DNA from: JALHMI01 sp964598535
GTDB lineage: Bacteria > Planctomycetota > Planctomycetia > Pirellulales > PALSA-1355
Assembly: GCA_964598535.1 (NCBI GenBank)
Contig: CAZRCI010000008.1
Location: forward strand, 1 to 64,000
DNA length: 64,000 bases
Direction: 5' to 3'
In this document: in pieces, positions 18,502 through 28,541 of the stretch
Layout: every line of letters starts with the position of its first letter
Numbering within the stretch: the first letter of the stretch is position 1
Position numbers and translations under genes: made by a program
The notes under the pieces: model-generated
What the model was told of the DNA's origin: nothing
What the model saw: only the letters and a program-made list of their open reading frames with translations
Database searches by the model: none

Positions 18502-19380
18502 TTAGCGAGAACGAAACCAGAAGAAACCAACGGTCGCCGCGAACATCAGCAGGATGCTCGACGGCTCGGGCACGGGCGCGAGTTGAATGTTGTCGATCGC
18601 GAAGTACGCGGGCGTGTTCATCCCGTAGTCCCCACTATCCGAGGACGACAGGTTGAAATAGATCCGCGCGGCGTCGCCAAGGATCGACAAGTCCCACGAG
18701 GCCCAGGTGTCGACGAGGTAGTCGTCGTTGTTGTCGGCAAAGCGGTAATCAGCCAGGTAGAAGTCCACGGATTGCGGCAGCGGCACTCCGTTTGCATCCG
18801 TGCCGTAGGCGCTGAGCTTGAAAAAGTCCGGATCGTTGCCCGTCGCGCCGCCGAATTTCTTGCCGAACTGGTCGCCATGCAGCATCGAGAGCGCCGCGTA
18901 GGTCGTGTTGGTGACCAGCGCGCTTTCAATACGCATGTTCGTGGGCAAGTCCAGGTATGGAAGCTGTTCCAGATGGGCCACATTGCCCGGATCGAACGCG
19001 AACGGCTGAAACATATTGGCTTGCGTGTCCAGATAGCCAAACGCCACGCCGTAGTTGTCCGCGCCCGGCCCGGCACCGGTTCCCGTGAACGCGCTATATT
19101 GGTTCATGAAGCCGGGCGTCGCGGTGTCCGTCGTGTTCGAGTAAGCAAAGCCGCCCCAGCTTTCAAACGTCTGGTCAAAGCGGTTGATGAACCGAGCGCC
19201 GCCGCTGGTGAAGCCGCCATGCACTTCCGGGCCGTAGGGCCCGCTAACGACGGTTCCCAGCGGATCGGGGCCGGTCCAATAGGAGTTGGGGAGCAAGGGC
19301 AGGTCGTCAAAATCCGCCATGTCGGCCGCGGCCGGAACGGCGGCGAACGTCATAAGCAGGGCCGCAAGAATCTTTCGCAT
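18502..19380 (-). CDS. DUF4465-like PEP-CTERM surface protein, second gene of riboswitch unit 2
   Basis: A 292-residue protein from the ATG at 19380 with a signal peptide (about 1-19). The core follows the DUF4465 pattern as I recall it: GGFAYSNTTDTATPGFMNQYSAF, NYGVAFG, VTNTTYAALSMLHGD, FGKKFGGATGNDPDFFKL, VDFYLADYRF, YLVDTWASWDLS and GMNTPAYFAIDN. The last 23 residues are a PEP-CTERM tail (VPEPSSILLMF, then WFRSR). In Bacteroidetes, DUF4465 genes sit in riboswitch-controlled B12-uptake loci. Here it is 19 bp downstream of a DUF1559 gene that itself follows a cobalamin riboswitch, which agrees with that role. Confidence 0.87.
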   Translation of the reverse strand: MRKILAALLMTFAAVPAAADMADFDDLPLLPNSYWTGPDPLGTVVSGPYGPEVHGGFTSGGARFINRFDQTFESWGGFAYSNTTDTATPGFMNQYSAFTGTGAGPGADNYGVAFGYLDTQANMFQPFAFDPGNVAHLEQLPYLDLPTNMRIESALVTNTTYAALSMLHGDQFGKKFGGATGNDPDFFKLSAYGTDANGVPLPQSVDFYLADYRFADNNDDYLVDTWASWDLSILGDAARIYFNLSSSDSGDYGMNTPAYFAIDNIQLAPVPEPSSILLMFAATVGFFWFRSR

Positions 19381-19399
19381 TGATACTTCTCCAAAGAGG

Positions 19400-20290
19400 T
19401 TAAAAATCGTCGGGGTGGTCGTCCCCCGCGCGAGAACACAACGCGGCCAGCGTTTTTTCGCTGGTCGCTTCGGAAAGGAAATGAACCGACCCATCGGCGA
19501 ACAGCGCGAACGCGCCACCGGGGTGATAACTGCTGATCTCTTGCCCATAGTCGAAGAAGATGAACTTCGCGCCATACGTAGCCGGCGCGTTCACCAGGCC
19601 CGACTGGTCGAACAGGTTGCGGACGCTAAACCACAGCGAATGCATCCCCTCGGGGGCTTCCGCAATCAGAATCGTGTGCGACGTTCCGTCTGTGATCTGG
19701 GCCAGCGAGATGTTCTTCTCGGCGATCATCGCCCCGCGTTCCGGGTTGTTGGTCGCGTTGGACGAACGCAGGCCGCGCTCGCCGTTGACGGCTCCGTAGT
19801 CGCTACGCGCGTATTCGTGCGTGGAAGTCGCCGGCAGGTCCGCCGATTTTCTGGTCAGGCTTTCGCGGGGGGATGTCGGACAAAGGAAGATCGAGAGCAC
19901 CGTGCGGCCGACTGGCAGGTTGCTGGCGTCGGTGTAAGGCTTCGTCCGATCGATTTGCTGGAACAGCGGCCGCTCTTCCAGGTGCGGGAGCAGCGTCGCG
20001 CTCCAGCTCAGGTTTGCGCTCGCGGCCGGCCAGCCGCCGCGCGGCAACACTTTATGAAGATCGTGATAGGTTTGCAGCGCGACACCGATTTGTCGCAGAT
20101 TGCTTTGGCATTGCACGCGCCGGCCCGACTCGCGCGCCGCTTGTATCGCCGGCAACAATAGCGCGACCAGCAGGCCGATGATCGCGATCACGACCAGCAG
20201 CTCGATGAGCGTGAACGCTCGCGCGCGAAAAAGGCTCGCGCCGGCGGCCGCCTGGTGGCTGGTGAATCGGTTGCTTGCGCGTGCGAACAT
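19400..20290 (-). CDS. DUF1559 pseudopilin-like protein, first gene of riboswitch unit 2
   Basis: A 296-residue protein with a prepilin-like N-terminus: FTLIELLVVIAIIG begins at residue 26, with the conserved Glu at 30. The residue before the cleavage site is Ala25, not the usual Gly. A helix and PAIQAARESGRRVQC follow. The C-terminal DUF1559 domain has LAQITDGTSHTILIAEAPEG and the H-x9-DG motif in SYHPGGAFALFADGSVHFL. It is clearly a paralogue of the gene at 16004-16912. It starts about 205 nt after the riboswitch 2 aptamer and is followed 19 bp later by the DUF4465-like gene. Confidence 0.9.
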   Translation of the reverse strand: MFARASNRFTSHQAAAGASLFRARAFTLIELLVVIAIIGLLVALLLPAIQAARESGRRVQCQSNLRQIGVALQTYHDLHKVLPRGGWPAASANLSWSATLLPHLEERPLFQQIDRTKPYTDASNLPVGRTVLSIFLCPTSPRESLTRKSADLPATSTHEYARSDYGAVNGERGLRSSNATNNPERGAMIAEKNISLAQITDGTSHTILIAEAPEGMHSLWFSVRNLFDQSGLVNAPATYGAKFIFFDYGQEISSYHPGGAFALFADGSVHFLSEATSEKTLAALCSRAGDDHPDDF

Positions 20291-20462
20291 CGCGATCGGT
20301 CACGCTGTCGAGCTTGGCGCGCACCGCGATCGCAAACGCTACAGGCTGTTCTTTACGCGCGCGACGACGGCGCGCGGCAACCGGTAGAGATGAGTAACGC
20401 GGGGCAAAAACGCGCAAGCGCGATGAGCGTTATCCTGAAATACCAACAAACTCGTTCGAGAA

Positions 20463-20481
20463 CCTTCGTCCCTCGCGAAGG
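20463..20481 (-). promoter_or_regulatory. Expression-platform hairpin (P13-like) of cobalamin riboswitch 2
   Basis: On the minus strand this is a perfect 6-bp stem CCTTCG/CGAAGG with the loop CGAGGGA. The loop matches the hairpin of riboswitch 1 exactly, and both are followed by TCGAACG. The loop GGG could pair with the aptamer L5 CCC. This level of conservation between two otherwise diverging leaders points to a shared control mechanism. Confidence 0.6.
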
Positions 20482-20494
20482 CGCCCTCGTAAAC

Positions 20495-20699
20495 GCGTTG
20501 GTAGGTCTTCTGACTCGCGAGCAGGAGCCGCCGGCCTTCTCGCTACGGGGGTAGGTTCTCTACAAGAACCAGCCTGGTAGCAATGGCAATGAGATTCGAC
20601 GTTCCTTGTGCGCTCGCTTACAGCGGCGGGGCCGTCCCGGATTCGCACCGGTGTTCCCTGTTTTGTCGACGTTTCAGCAGAAACGCCGACCACCAACGC
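20495..20699 (-). promoter_or_regulatory. Cobalamin riboswitch 2 (aptamer)
   Basis: A 205-nt aptamer on the minus strand that parallels riboswitch 1. P1 is GCGTTGGT/ACCAACGC. Then come GGGAACACCGGTG, AATCCGGGACGG and CCCCGCCGCTGTAAGCGAG (20611-20660), and the B12 box AGTCAGAAGACCTACC (20499-20517). The first 50 nt and the core are nearly identical to riboswitch 1, while the variable arm differs. It precedes the DUF1559, DUF4465-like and PEP-CTERM genes at 20290-17466, so this unit should respond to cobalamin level. Confidence 0.93.
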
Positions 20700-20847
20700 A
20701 CGGTAGACGGGTGAATCTAGCAGCGGCCCACGCGGTTGTCAAATAAGCGGAGCGCTCGAGACACCACAAAGCTCTCGGCAAGTGGCGGCTCATCGCGTTT
20801 GCATTGGCCGGTGGATCGCTCGTCCTTGGCGCGAAGTCGCCCGCTAG

Positions 20848-23800
20848 CTACGGCAGCCGCCGGGCCGGTTGGCCATTGATCGTCACGTTTTCCACCGTCG
20901 CGATGGGTTCTCCCTCGGGCTCGTCGACGTTCAAGCTCTTGGAAAAAAGCCACACGCCTGGCTCGTACACGTCGAACTTCCAGTCGAAATAAGGGTTTCC
21001 GTCATACGAAACCCGCACCCTGCGCGGCGCCCAAGTTCCATCGGGCAATTGCATGTAGTCGCTGAACGTTTCGCGCGCGTTGCCATTGAACTGGTGTTCG
21101 AGCGGCGTCATTCGTTTCGCATCCAGCGTCAAGATGCCTTCGCGCGTCTGACCGCTCCTGAACTTGAACCACGTTCCTCCGACGCCGTTGCCTCCCGAAT
21201 AGCCCAGATGTTCCTTTGCCGTATACGCGATGCGGATCTCCTCGGGCCCGGCGTCGAGCATGCGAATCGTCGCCCGCTGGGGCGCGGCGCAGAGCATCGC
21301 CGCCGCCGGCGAATACGAGAGAGCGTGAGCGACCCAGTGATCGAACGGCCTCTTCGCCTTTTCATAGGCGAAGCTCTGCCGTTCGCCGCGCAAGAGGAAG
21401 TCGTAGCCAATTCGTTCGACGGTTTCCGGCGGTCGCTCGAACCACCACGCCCGGTTGGCTGCTCGGACGCGGTGTAAGATCTCGAACGCCTCCTTCAATG
21501 GCTCGCCTTCCAGCGGCGAGCGAGTGAGCGGATCGTCGCGCAGCACCTCGGCTTTCACGTCGCGGCCGTCGCGTAGAAATTCGACCACGTCCAGCACGCT
21601 CACGTCCTGTGTCTGTTCGCGCCGCAGGCGAAGCGTGACGTTGTAGTCTCCCGCTGCGGTGAGCTCGAACGCCTGCGAGCGGCCGCTCAGCGTTTTTTCG
21701 GCGGTCGCCGCGAACGACCACTTGAAGTTCAGCGGCGTTTCGAACGCGGCACGCCCGCCGTTGCTCGTCGTGCCCGGAGAGACGGCCGATCCGCCCGGCG
21801 ATTGCTCGCCCACGAGCGAGACCCGCGCGCCGGCGATTGCTTCGTCCCGGGCGTCGACCAGCCTCACGCGGATGGCCGCCGCGCGCGCCAGGGTGAAATT
21901 CACTTCGCGCGGTTCGTGAGGCAAAAAAGCGAACTTCGCGTTCCAGCGCTGCAAATACTTTGCTTCAGGTTGCCGCAGCGCCATCGCCAGGCTGCCTTGC
22001 CGATTGAGATTGGTTTCGAAATAGCCGGGCTTGTCGGCCGAAATGCATGCCGCCTGCAAAGCCACTGGATCGCTCGTGCCGATGCCTTGGGCGAACCGCA
22101 GCAGGTAGCGCCCGTCGGCGTTCGTGCTCGTCGATCCGCCGCCCAAGAGCGTCATCAGACCCGTCGCGATGCGGACCGTTGCGCCGGCGATCGGTTTTCC
22201 AGCGGGATCGGTCACGCGGCCCGTGGCCACCCAGGGCCAAGCCTTGGCAATCTCGGCTTCGTCGAGCCGCGCGGCGCGAAACGCTACTTCGAGGTCCTGG
22301 TTCTGGCCGGGCCGCATTTCGACCAGCACGCGCGGCTCAACTAGCTTTCGTCGGACGTCCGTCGGCGACCGGGCGAACTTTCCTCCACTCAGCACATAGG
22401 GCCCCGCCGGCAGGTCATCGAACGTGTAGACGCCGGGCAGGCGTTCGACGCTGGTTGGCAACCCCTGCCAGTTGGGCGGAAAATCGTGGTCCGCGCGCTT
22501 GAGCGTGAGCCAGACGTCGTCCACCGCTTGTCCCGTATCGGCGTCGACCGCGCGGACCACCAACGTGCTCCCAGGCACAAAGCGCACCCGAACGACGGCG
22601 GGCGCTTGCCCCGCTTCAAGCTGCACGACATCGCTCATCGCGAACGGAGCGTGATGCGATCCGTTGCCTCGGGGCGCGGCATGCGCGGTCACCCGGTAGC
22701 GGCCCGGGGGTAAATGCCGCTCGCCGTCGCCGCCGTTGGTGACGTCTTGCCAGACGATGGACGTTTGCGCGTCGAACCAGTCGGTGGGGCGAACGCGCGG
22801 ATCGTCCGGTTCGAGAGCCGCGAAGAATCGAAATTGGGCATGCGTTGGCCGGTCATTCGCGTCCACCGCCTCGGCCGACAGCGAAAGCTCCGCCCGCGCG
22901 GCCTGCTCTGCCGCCATGCCAAACGCGTATCTCGCGCGGTCGAATCCTGACGGCGCTTCCGGACCCTCGAACGGTGCGATCCATAGCGCCGAGATTACGC
23001 CGCTCTGCTTGTCGACGATGAGCCGCAACTCCAACTCCGCGCGTTCGAACTGGGGCGTGACGATATCAAACCATTCCAGCCCGTAACGGCGTATCTTCCA
23101 CTTGTCTCGAATGTTTCTTAGCGTTCCGTAGTCGGTCGTGAGCTCGGTAAAGATCTCCGCCAACCTTGCCGGCGGAAGCAGCGTCTTTAGAGGGGCGTCG
23201 AAACTTTCCGCAAACGCCGCATAATCTTTCAGTTCCAGCAGCCCGATCCATTTTTGCAGGGTCGTACGCATGTCGATTCGGGTGCGCATTGGCGGTGTAT
23301 CCGCGGTCGGGGCGGACGTGACGTTCGCTTCCACCGCAGACGCTGGGGCTTTGAGATGCGGCGTAACGTCCGCTGGTTCCTCGGCCCTGACGACGCGCAG
23401 CGTCAGTCCACCAGCGACCGCGGCCAGCAGCAGCGAGGTGATTGCCACGGCTGTCGGGCGGCCTGTCTGGCAGCGCGAGTGTCCCACGCTGTGTTCAATC
23501 GCTTCCAGCCGCCGTTCGAGCCGACTGCGGCGCACCACGGCCATCGCCAGGCCCAAGGGCCGCCGCCCGGTGAGGCGCGAGGCCATTTCGAGCAACGTTT
23601 CGGCATACGAATTTCGGTCCGCCAGGGCATGAATCGCAAAGTCGTCACAGGCTCGCTCGCGCACGGCCGCTATCCGCCGGCCAGCCAGCCACACCAGTGG
23701 ATGAAACCAGTAGACGGCCTGCACCAGGCGCTCGACGAGTTGCCATCCGCAGTCCGCGCGCTCGACGTGCGCGAGCTCATGCACCAGGATCGCGTCCACG

Positions 23801-24471
23801 ATTTTCGTGTCCGGCTCGTCGACGAGTGCGATCGGAATGACAATCGCCGAACGCCGCCAACCGAGCACGATCGGCGCGCTGACCTTGTCCGACGCGAGCA
23901 GCGCGATTGACCGCCGGGGGACAACCTTACGCCGCCAATGCTCAAGCCGCGCAAGCCATGCCGCGGCTTCAAGCGGCCGGGCCTGGCGCCGCAACCGGCC
24001 GACCGCCACAAGGTTCGCGGCCAGCCGAAGGAGCATCAGGGTCACGCCGAAGGCATAGAACGCGGCCAGAACCGCCCCCAGGTCCGCGTTCTGGCTTCGC
24101 CAGCGGCCAGACCACGTTGGCGGCGTGGGCGGTGCGAATGCCTCGCGCCGCGGCGCCGGCACGAGCGCTTCCGCGGGGAGTTCGAGCGATTGCGGGACCG
24201 GCGGCGGAGATTCGACGATCACTTCTTCCCGGAGAGACGCAGGCCCGGGCGCCTCGATCGCGCGCATGCGCGATGGTTGCGCCGGTAGCACGGCCAGCTC
24301 CCACCGCGGCAAGAGCCACGCCGCGGGCCCCAGGGCGAGTGCCGCCACGAGCACCGCGTTCCATAGCGCGCTCACGGCCAGCGGCCGCTGCCGGGCAAAC
24401 ATCGCATCGACCGCCAAGGCCGCCGCCCAGAGAACCGTCGCCCCAGCCAGCCACGTCATCACGGCGTTCAT
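20848..24471 (-). CDS. BlaR1-type M56 metallopeptidase sensor with a long C-terminal region
   Basis: A 1207-residue protein. The N-terminal third has about four membrane helices and the M56 zinc motif HELAH (about 231-235), followed by WFHPLVWLAGRR and RERACDDFA. This is the BlaR1/MecR1 protease fold. Another helix lies at about 340-360. Beyond it, instead of a penicillin-binding domain, there are roughly 800 residues of beta-rich sequence with carboxypeptidase-regulatory-like repeats such as GRVTDPAGKPIAGATVRIATG. The signal sensed is unknown. A BlaI-type repressor gene lies 88 bp upstream, so the pair forms a proteolytic relief-of-repression switch. Confidence 0.85.
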   Translation of the reverse strand: MNAVMTWLAGATVLWAAALAVDAMFARQRPLAVSALWNAVLVAALALGPAAWLLPRWELAVLPAQPSRMRAIEAPGPASLREEVIVESPPPVPQSLELPAEALVPAPRREAFAPPTPPTWSGRWRSQNADLGAVLAAFYAFGVTLMLLRLAANLVAVGRLRRQARPLEAAAWLARLEHWRRKVVPRRSIALLASDKVSAPIVLGWRRSAIVIPIALVDEPDTKIVDAILVHELAHVERADCGWQLVERLVQAVYWFHPLVWLAGRRIAAVRERACDDFAIHALADRNSYAETLLEMASRLTGRRPLGLAMAVVRRSRLERRLEAIEHSVGHSRCQTGRPTAVAITSLLLAAVAGGLTLRVVRAEEPADVTPHLKAPASAVEANVTSAPTADTPPMRTRIDMRTTLQKWIGLLELKDYAAFAESFDAPLKTLLPPARLAEIFTELTTDYGTLRNIRDKWKIRRYGLEWFDIVTPQFERAELELRLIVDKQSGVISALWIAPFEGPEAPSGFDRARYAFGMAAEQAARAELSLSAEAVDANDRPTHAQFRFFAALEPDDPRVRPTDWFDAQTSIVWQDVTNGGDGERHLPPGRYRVTAHAAPRGNGSHHAPFAMSDVVQLEAGQAPAVVRVRFVPGSTLVVRAVDADTGQAVDDVWLTLKRADHDFPPNWQGLPTSVERLPGVYTFDDLPAGPYVLSGGKFARSPTDVRRKLVEPRVLVEMRPGQNQDLEVAFRAARLDEAEIAKAWPWVATGRVTDPAGKPIAGATVRIATGLMTLLGGGSTSTNADGRYLLRFAQGIGTSDPVALQAACISADKPGYFETNLNRQGSLAMALRQPEAKYLQRWNAKFAFLPHEPREVNFTLARAAAIRVRLVDARDEAIAGARVSLVGEQSPGGSAVSPGTTSNGGRAAFETPLNFKWSFAATAEKTLSGRSQAFELTAAGDYNVTLRLRREQTQDVSVLDVVEFLRDGRDVKAEVLRDDPLTRSPLEGEPLKEAFEILHRVRAANRAWWFERPPETVERIGYDFLLRGERQSFAYEKAKRPFDHWVAHALSYSPAAAMLCAAPQRATIRMLDAGPEEIRIAYTAKEHLGYSGGNGVGGTWFKFRSGQTREGILTLDAKRMTPLEHQFNGNARETFSDYMQLPDGTWAPRRVRVSYDGNPYFDWKFDVYEPGVWLFSKSLNVDEPEGEPIATVENVTINGQPARRLP

Positions 24472-24559
24472 CGGATTGGTCCCTGAACACGGGGCAGAAT
24501 TACCACGCAGTGGAAATCACTTGGGCTTAACGCCGGGAAGCGGCGCCAAGGCCGTTGCG

Positions 24560-24943
24560 CTAACTTCCTCGCTTCCTCCGCGAGTTCGCAAGCTGCTTTC
24601 GCAATCGCTCCAACAGTTCCGGCGACAGCGCTTCGTCCTCGACCAACCGCATCACTAGCGCCTCGGCCGAGCCGCCGAAGAATCGCTTGAGCAGGCTTTG
24701 CGCGGCGCGACCTTGAACTTTCTCGCGCGGGACGGCCGGCTCGTACAGCGCCGGCTGACGGCCGCGTGTGCGTACGTAGCCCTTCTGCTTGAGCACGCGG
24801 AGCAGGGTTCGCACGGTCGAGTCGTGCGGCTCGTCGGGCAAGGCCAGCCGCACGGCTTCGGCCGTCGTGGGCCCTTCGCGCCAAAGAATCTCCATGAGCT
24901 GCGATTCGCGTTCGGTGAGCAGCTCCGACAGGGGGCGAGGCAT
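24560..24943 (-). CDS. BlaI/MecI/CopY-family transcriptional repressor
   Basis: A 127-residue winged-helix protein of normal BlaI length. It begins with PLSELLTERESQLMEILWREGPTTAEAVRLAL, followed by HDSTVRTLLRVLKQKGYV (recognition helix) and a dimerisation tail. In BlaI/MecI, cleavage by the partner M56 protease lifts repression. The partner gene follows directly on the same strand. A palindrome at 24995-25014 lies 51 bp upstream and is a good autoregulatory operator candidate. No beta-lactamase or other obvious target gene is nearby. Confidence 0.92.
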   Translation of the reverse strand: MPRPLSELLTERESQLMEILWREGPTTAEAVRLALPDEPHDSTVRTLLRVLKQKGYVRTRGRQPALYEPAVPREKVQGRAAQSLLKRFFGGSAEALVMRLVEDEALSPELLERLRKQLANSRRKRGS

Positions 24944-24994
24944 CGCGCGATTCCTCTTCAGGCGGTTGCGTTCTCGGATCGCATCGCCGGCTAT

Positions 24995-25014
24995 TTCGTT
25001 AATTCATTAACGAA
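24995..25014. promoter_or_regulatory. Palindromic operator candidate of the BlaI-type repressor
   Basis: Perfect 9-bp arms TTCGTTAAT and ATTAACGAA around a 2-bp spacer, 51 bp upstream of the repressor start. AT-rich dyads in this position are typical BlaI/MecI sites. A weaker, related dyad (CCGTTAATAATTCAACGG) lies at 25051-25068 and may be a second site. Confidence 0.6.
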
Positions 25015-25166
25015 TTTGTAGCGAAGGTGGCCGGCGAACGCAAACGGAATCCGTTAATAATTCAACGGCATTCGGTTCACCAAAGAGGCGCCGCTGAGAA
25101 AGGCAAGCCAAGGCTGTCACGCCCGAGCACCGCGCCAAAACAGCAGCCTTCGCCGGAGGCTGCGAA

Positions 25167-25204
25167 ATAAAAAAAGCGAGCTGGACACTTTCGTCCAGCT
25201 CGCT
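25167..25204 (-). terminator. Rho-independent terminator of the sigma factor gene
   Basis: Perfect 12-bp stem AGCGAGCTGGAC/GTCCAGCTCGCT with a 6-nt loop, followed on the minus strand by TTTTTTTAT. It lies about 60 bp beyond the sigma factor stop codon at 25263. The U-tract side fits the minus strand only. Confidence 0.88.
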
Positions 25205-25262
25205 TGGTTGCGGTTTTCATGTTGGAACAAGCGATTGAAGGCTTCGTTCAAACAGGCTCTCG

Positions 25263-26867
<1,605 letters not shown>

Positions 26868-27538
26868 GCGAAAACGTTCAGTTCAACGTTCCACGCGCAA
26901 TAACGACGGTGGGCCCATAACGTCGCTGAGGCGACCGGCGTGCATAAGTCAATCATGTGTGGTTGCCTGAAGTGGCCGCCAGGGTCGCGAATGGCCGGCG
27001 GCAGACTCTCGTGGCTCTCGTGTTACGAACACGTCTCTGATTGTTCGAGCACCGGTCTAGCCCCAACATTATTTCTCGACGGGCGATGGAAATCCAACAA
27101 ATTCTATCACCGGTCTTTAGTGCTGCCGGAGCGATCCATCATTTGGCAAAAGATTACGGCGGGTAGATAATACTCGCCATTTTATCTATTTAACGTATAT
27201 TGACTGAGCGCCCCGGCACTCTGCCGCACGCTCTGCTCAAGCGTGCGAAGCGATAAATTCTAGTTGCCGCTCGGTGCGGGTCTAGTCACCGACTGCGCAA
27301 AGTCTGCCCCTAACTCAATAGGCGTTTCACGGCGCTCAACCGGACGATATTTTTTCTGAGAAGGCCTTCGCGTCGAGACTCGGTCGCCCCCCTTGCGCTC
27401 CCCGGCAACGCTCCGCACATTGCCGCCCAGCCGGGGTGGCCGTTAGCATGACGCGCTGCATGGGAATGCCCATCACCGCGGCGCCGCCGAGCTGCGCGGC
27501 GCCGCGACATTTTCGTTGATCCACGCCAAGGAGGACGC
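26868..27538. other. Non-coding gap between the divergent sigma factor and SDR genes
   Basis: About 670 bp, lower in GC than its surroundings between 27000 and 27300 (AT-rich run TTTATCTATTTAACG near 27180). No ORF with coding character, tRNA or riboswitch is visible. It must hold the promoters of both flanking genes. The only clear structure is the hairpin at 27477-27506. Confidence 0.6.
27477..27506 (+). promoter_or_regulatory. Strong GC hairpin in the SDR leader
   Basis: A perfect 11-bp stem CGCGGCGCCGC/GCGGCGCCGCG with an 8-nt loop, followed by ACATTTTCG on the plus strand. It lies 21 bp before the AAGGAGGA ribosome-binding site of the SDR gene. It could be an attenuator or a transcript-stabilising hairpin; the U-run is too weak for a confident terminator. 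Confidence 0.45.
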
Positions 27539-28366
27539 ATGGACGTGCTCAAAGGACAGGCCGCGCTCGTCAGCGGAGCCAGCCGCGGCATCGGCCTGGC
27601 CGTGGGGGTCGCCCTCGCCGAAGCCGGTGCGAGCGTTGCCTTTAACTACTTCGACGAGCCGCATGAAGCCCCGGCCGCGATCGAACGCCTGGCCGCGGCC
27701 GGACGCCGGGCGATCCTGGTCCAGGGCGACGTTTCTCGGTTGGATGACGTCGAGCGAATGGTCGCCGACACGGTCGCGGCCTTTGGACACCTGGACATTG
27801 CCGTGGCGTCGGCCGCCTTCAGCGAACGACAGCCGTTCTACGAGGCCGAAGTCGCCGCCTTCCGCCGCACGATCGATGTCACCATGTGGGGAAGTCTCCA
27901 TCTCCTTCGCGCGGCCACCCAGCAAATGCTCGCTCAAGCAGCCGCCCCCCCGGCGGACACGTCGCCAGCCGATCTCAAAGCCCGCGGGGCGATCGTCGTG
28001 ATCGGCTCGCCGCACGCCTACACCGCGGTCCCTCGCTCGATGGCCTACAACATGGCCAAGGCCGCGGTCGACCAGATGGCCCGCACCGCGGCAATCGAAC
28101 TCGTCGAGCATCGAATTCGGGTAAATATTGTCACTCCCGGCTGGATCGACACTCCGGGCGAACGAAAATTTGCCAGCGACGAGACGATTCAGCATGCCGC
28201 CGAAAAGCTGCCTTGGAAACGGCTGGGGCGGCCCGATGAGATCGGCCGGGCGGTGGTGTTCCTCTGCGATCCGGCCAGCGACTACATCACCGGCGGCTCG
28301 CTGCTGGTCGATGGCGGAATCACGCTTCCTTGGTGGGCCAGCCGCGGCTCGGGCGTGCCCGAGTAG
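27539..28366 (+). CDS. SDR-family NAD(P)-dependent oxidoreductase
   Basis: A 275-residue classical short-chain dehydrogenase/reductase with a strong AAGGAGGA site 3 nt before the ATG. The cofactor loop is SGASRGIG at 12-19. The catalytic Tyr170 and Lys174 are in YNMAK, with Ser157 in IGSPHA. A PGWIDTPGE loop follows the active site, and the C-terminal CDPASDYITGGSLLVDGG is typical of family members acting on carbohydrate or polyol substrates. The exact substrate is unknown. It stands as a single gene followed by a hairpin at 28428-28461. Confidence 0.9.
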   Translation: MDVLKGQAALVSGASRGIGLAVGVALAEAGASVAFNYFDEPHEAPAAIERLAAAGRRAILVQGDVSRLDDVERMVADTVAAFGHLDIAVASAAFSERQPFYEAEVAAFRRTIDVTMWGSLHLLRAATQQMLAQAAAPPADTSPADLKARGAIVVIGSPHAYTAVPRSMAYNMAKAAVDQMARTAAIELVEHRIRVNIVTPGWIDTPGERKFASDETIQHAAEKLPWKRLGRPDEIGRAVVFLCDPASDYITGGSLLVDGGITLPWWASRGSGVPE

Positions 28367-28427
28367 AGACGAGTAGAGATTGGGGGGAGTCGCAGGCTTC
28401 CGCCAGGTCACCCAACCACGATCCGGC

Positions 28428-28461
28428 TGCTGAAAGAGGTCGCGCCGGACCTTTTTCAGCA
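28428..28461 (+). terminator. Hairpin downstream of the SDR gene, possible terminator
   Basis: Arms TGCTGAAAGAGGTC and GACCTTTTTCAGCA form a 14-bp stem with one mismatch. There is no U-run on either strand, so factor-independent termination is doubtful. The right arm resembles the TTTCAACAGGCTGCTA end of the repeats at 2380 and 62457, so it may be a decayed relative of them. Confidence 0.4.
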
Positions 28462-28541
28462 GGCCTGCTAACCCCTGACAATGCTCCCTGCTAAGATTCA
28501 AACAGCGAACTTCTCGACCAGCACCCACGTTTCTGTTTCCC

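Noticed and set aside
17041..20720. Two similar blocks about 3.4 kb apart that might be direct repeats of a mobile element
   Set aside because: The shared sequence is the cobalamin aptamer and its hairpin, and the intervening genes differ. Two riboswitches explain it better.
20848..24943. Beta-lactam resistance locus (BlaI-BlaR1)
   Set aside because: There is no beta-lactamase or penicillin-binding sensor domain; the pair is a general repressor/protease switch.
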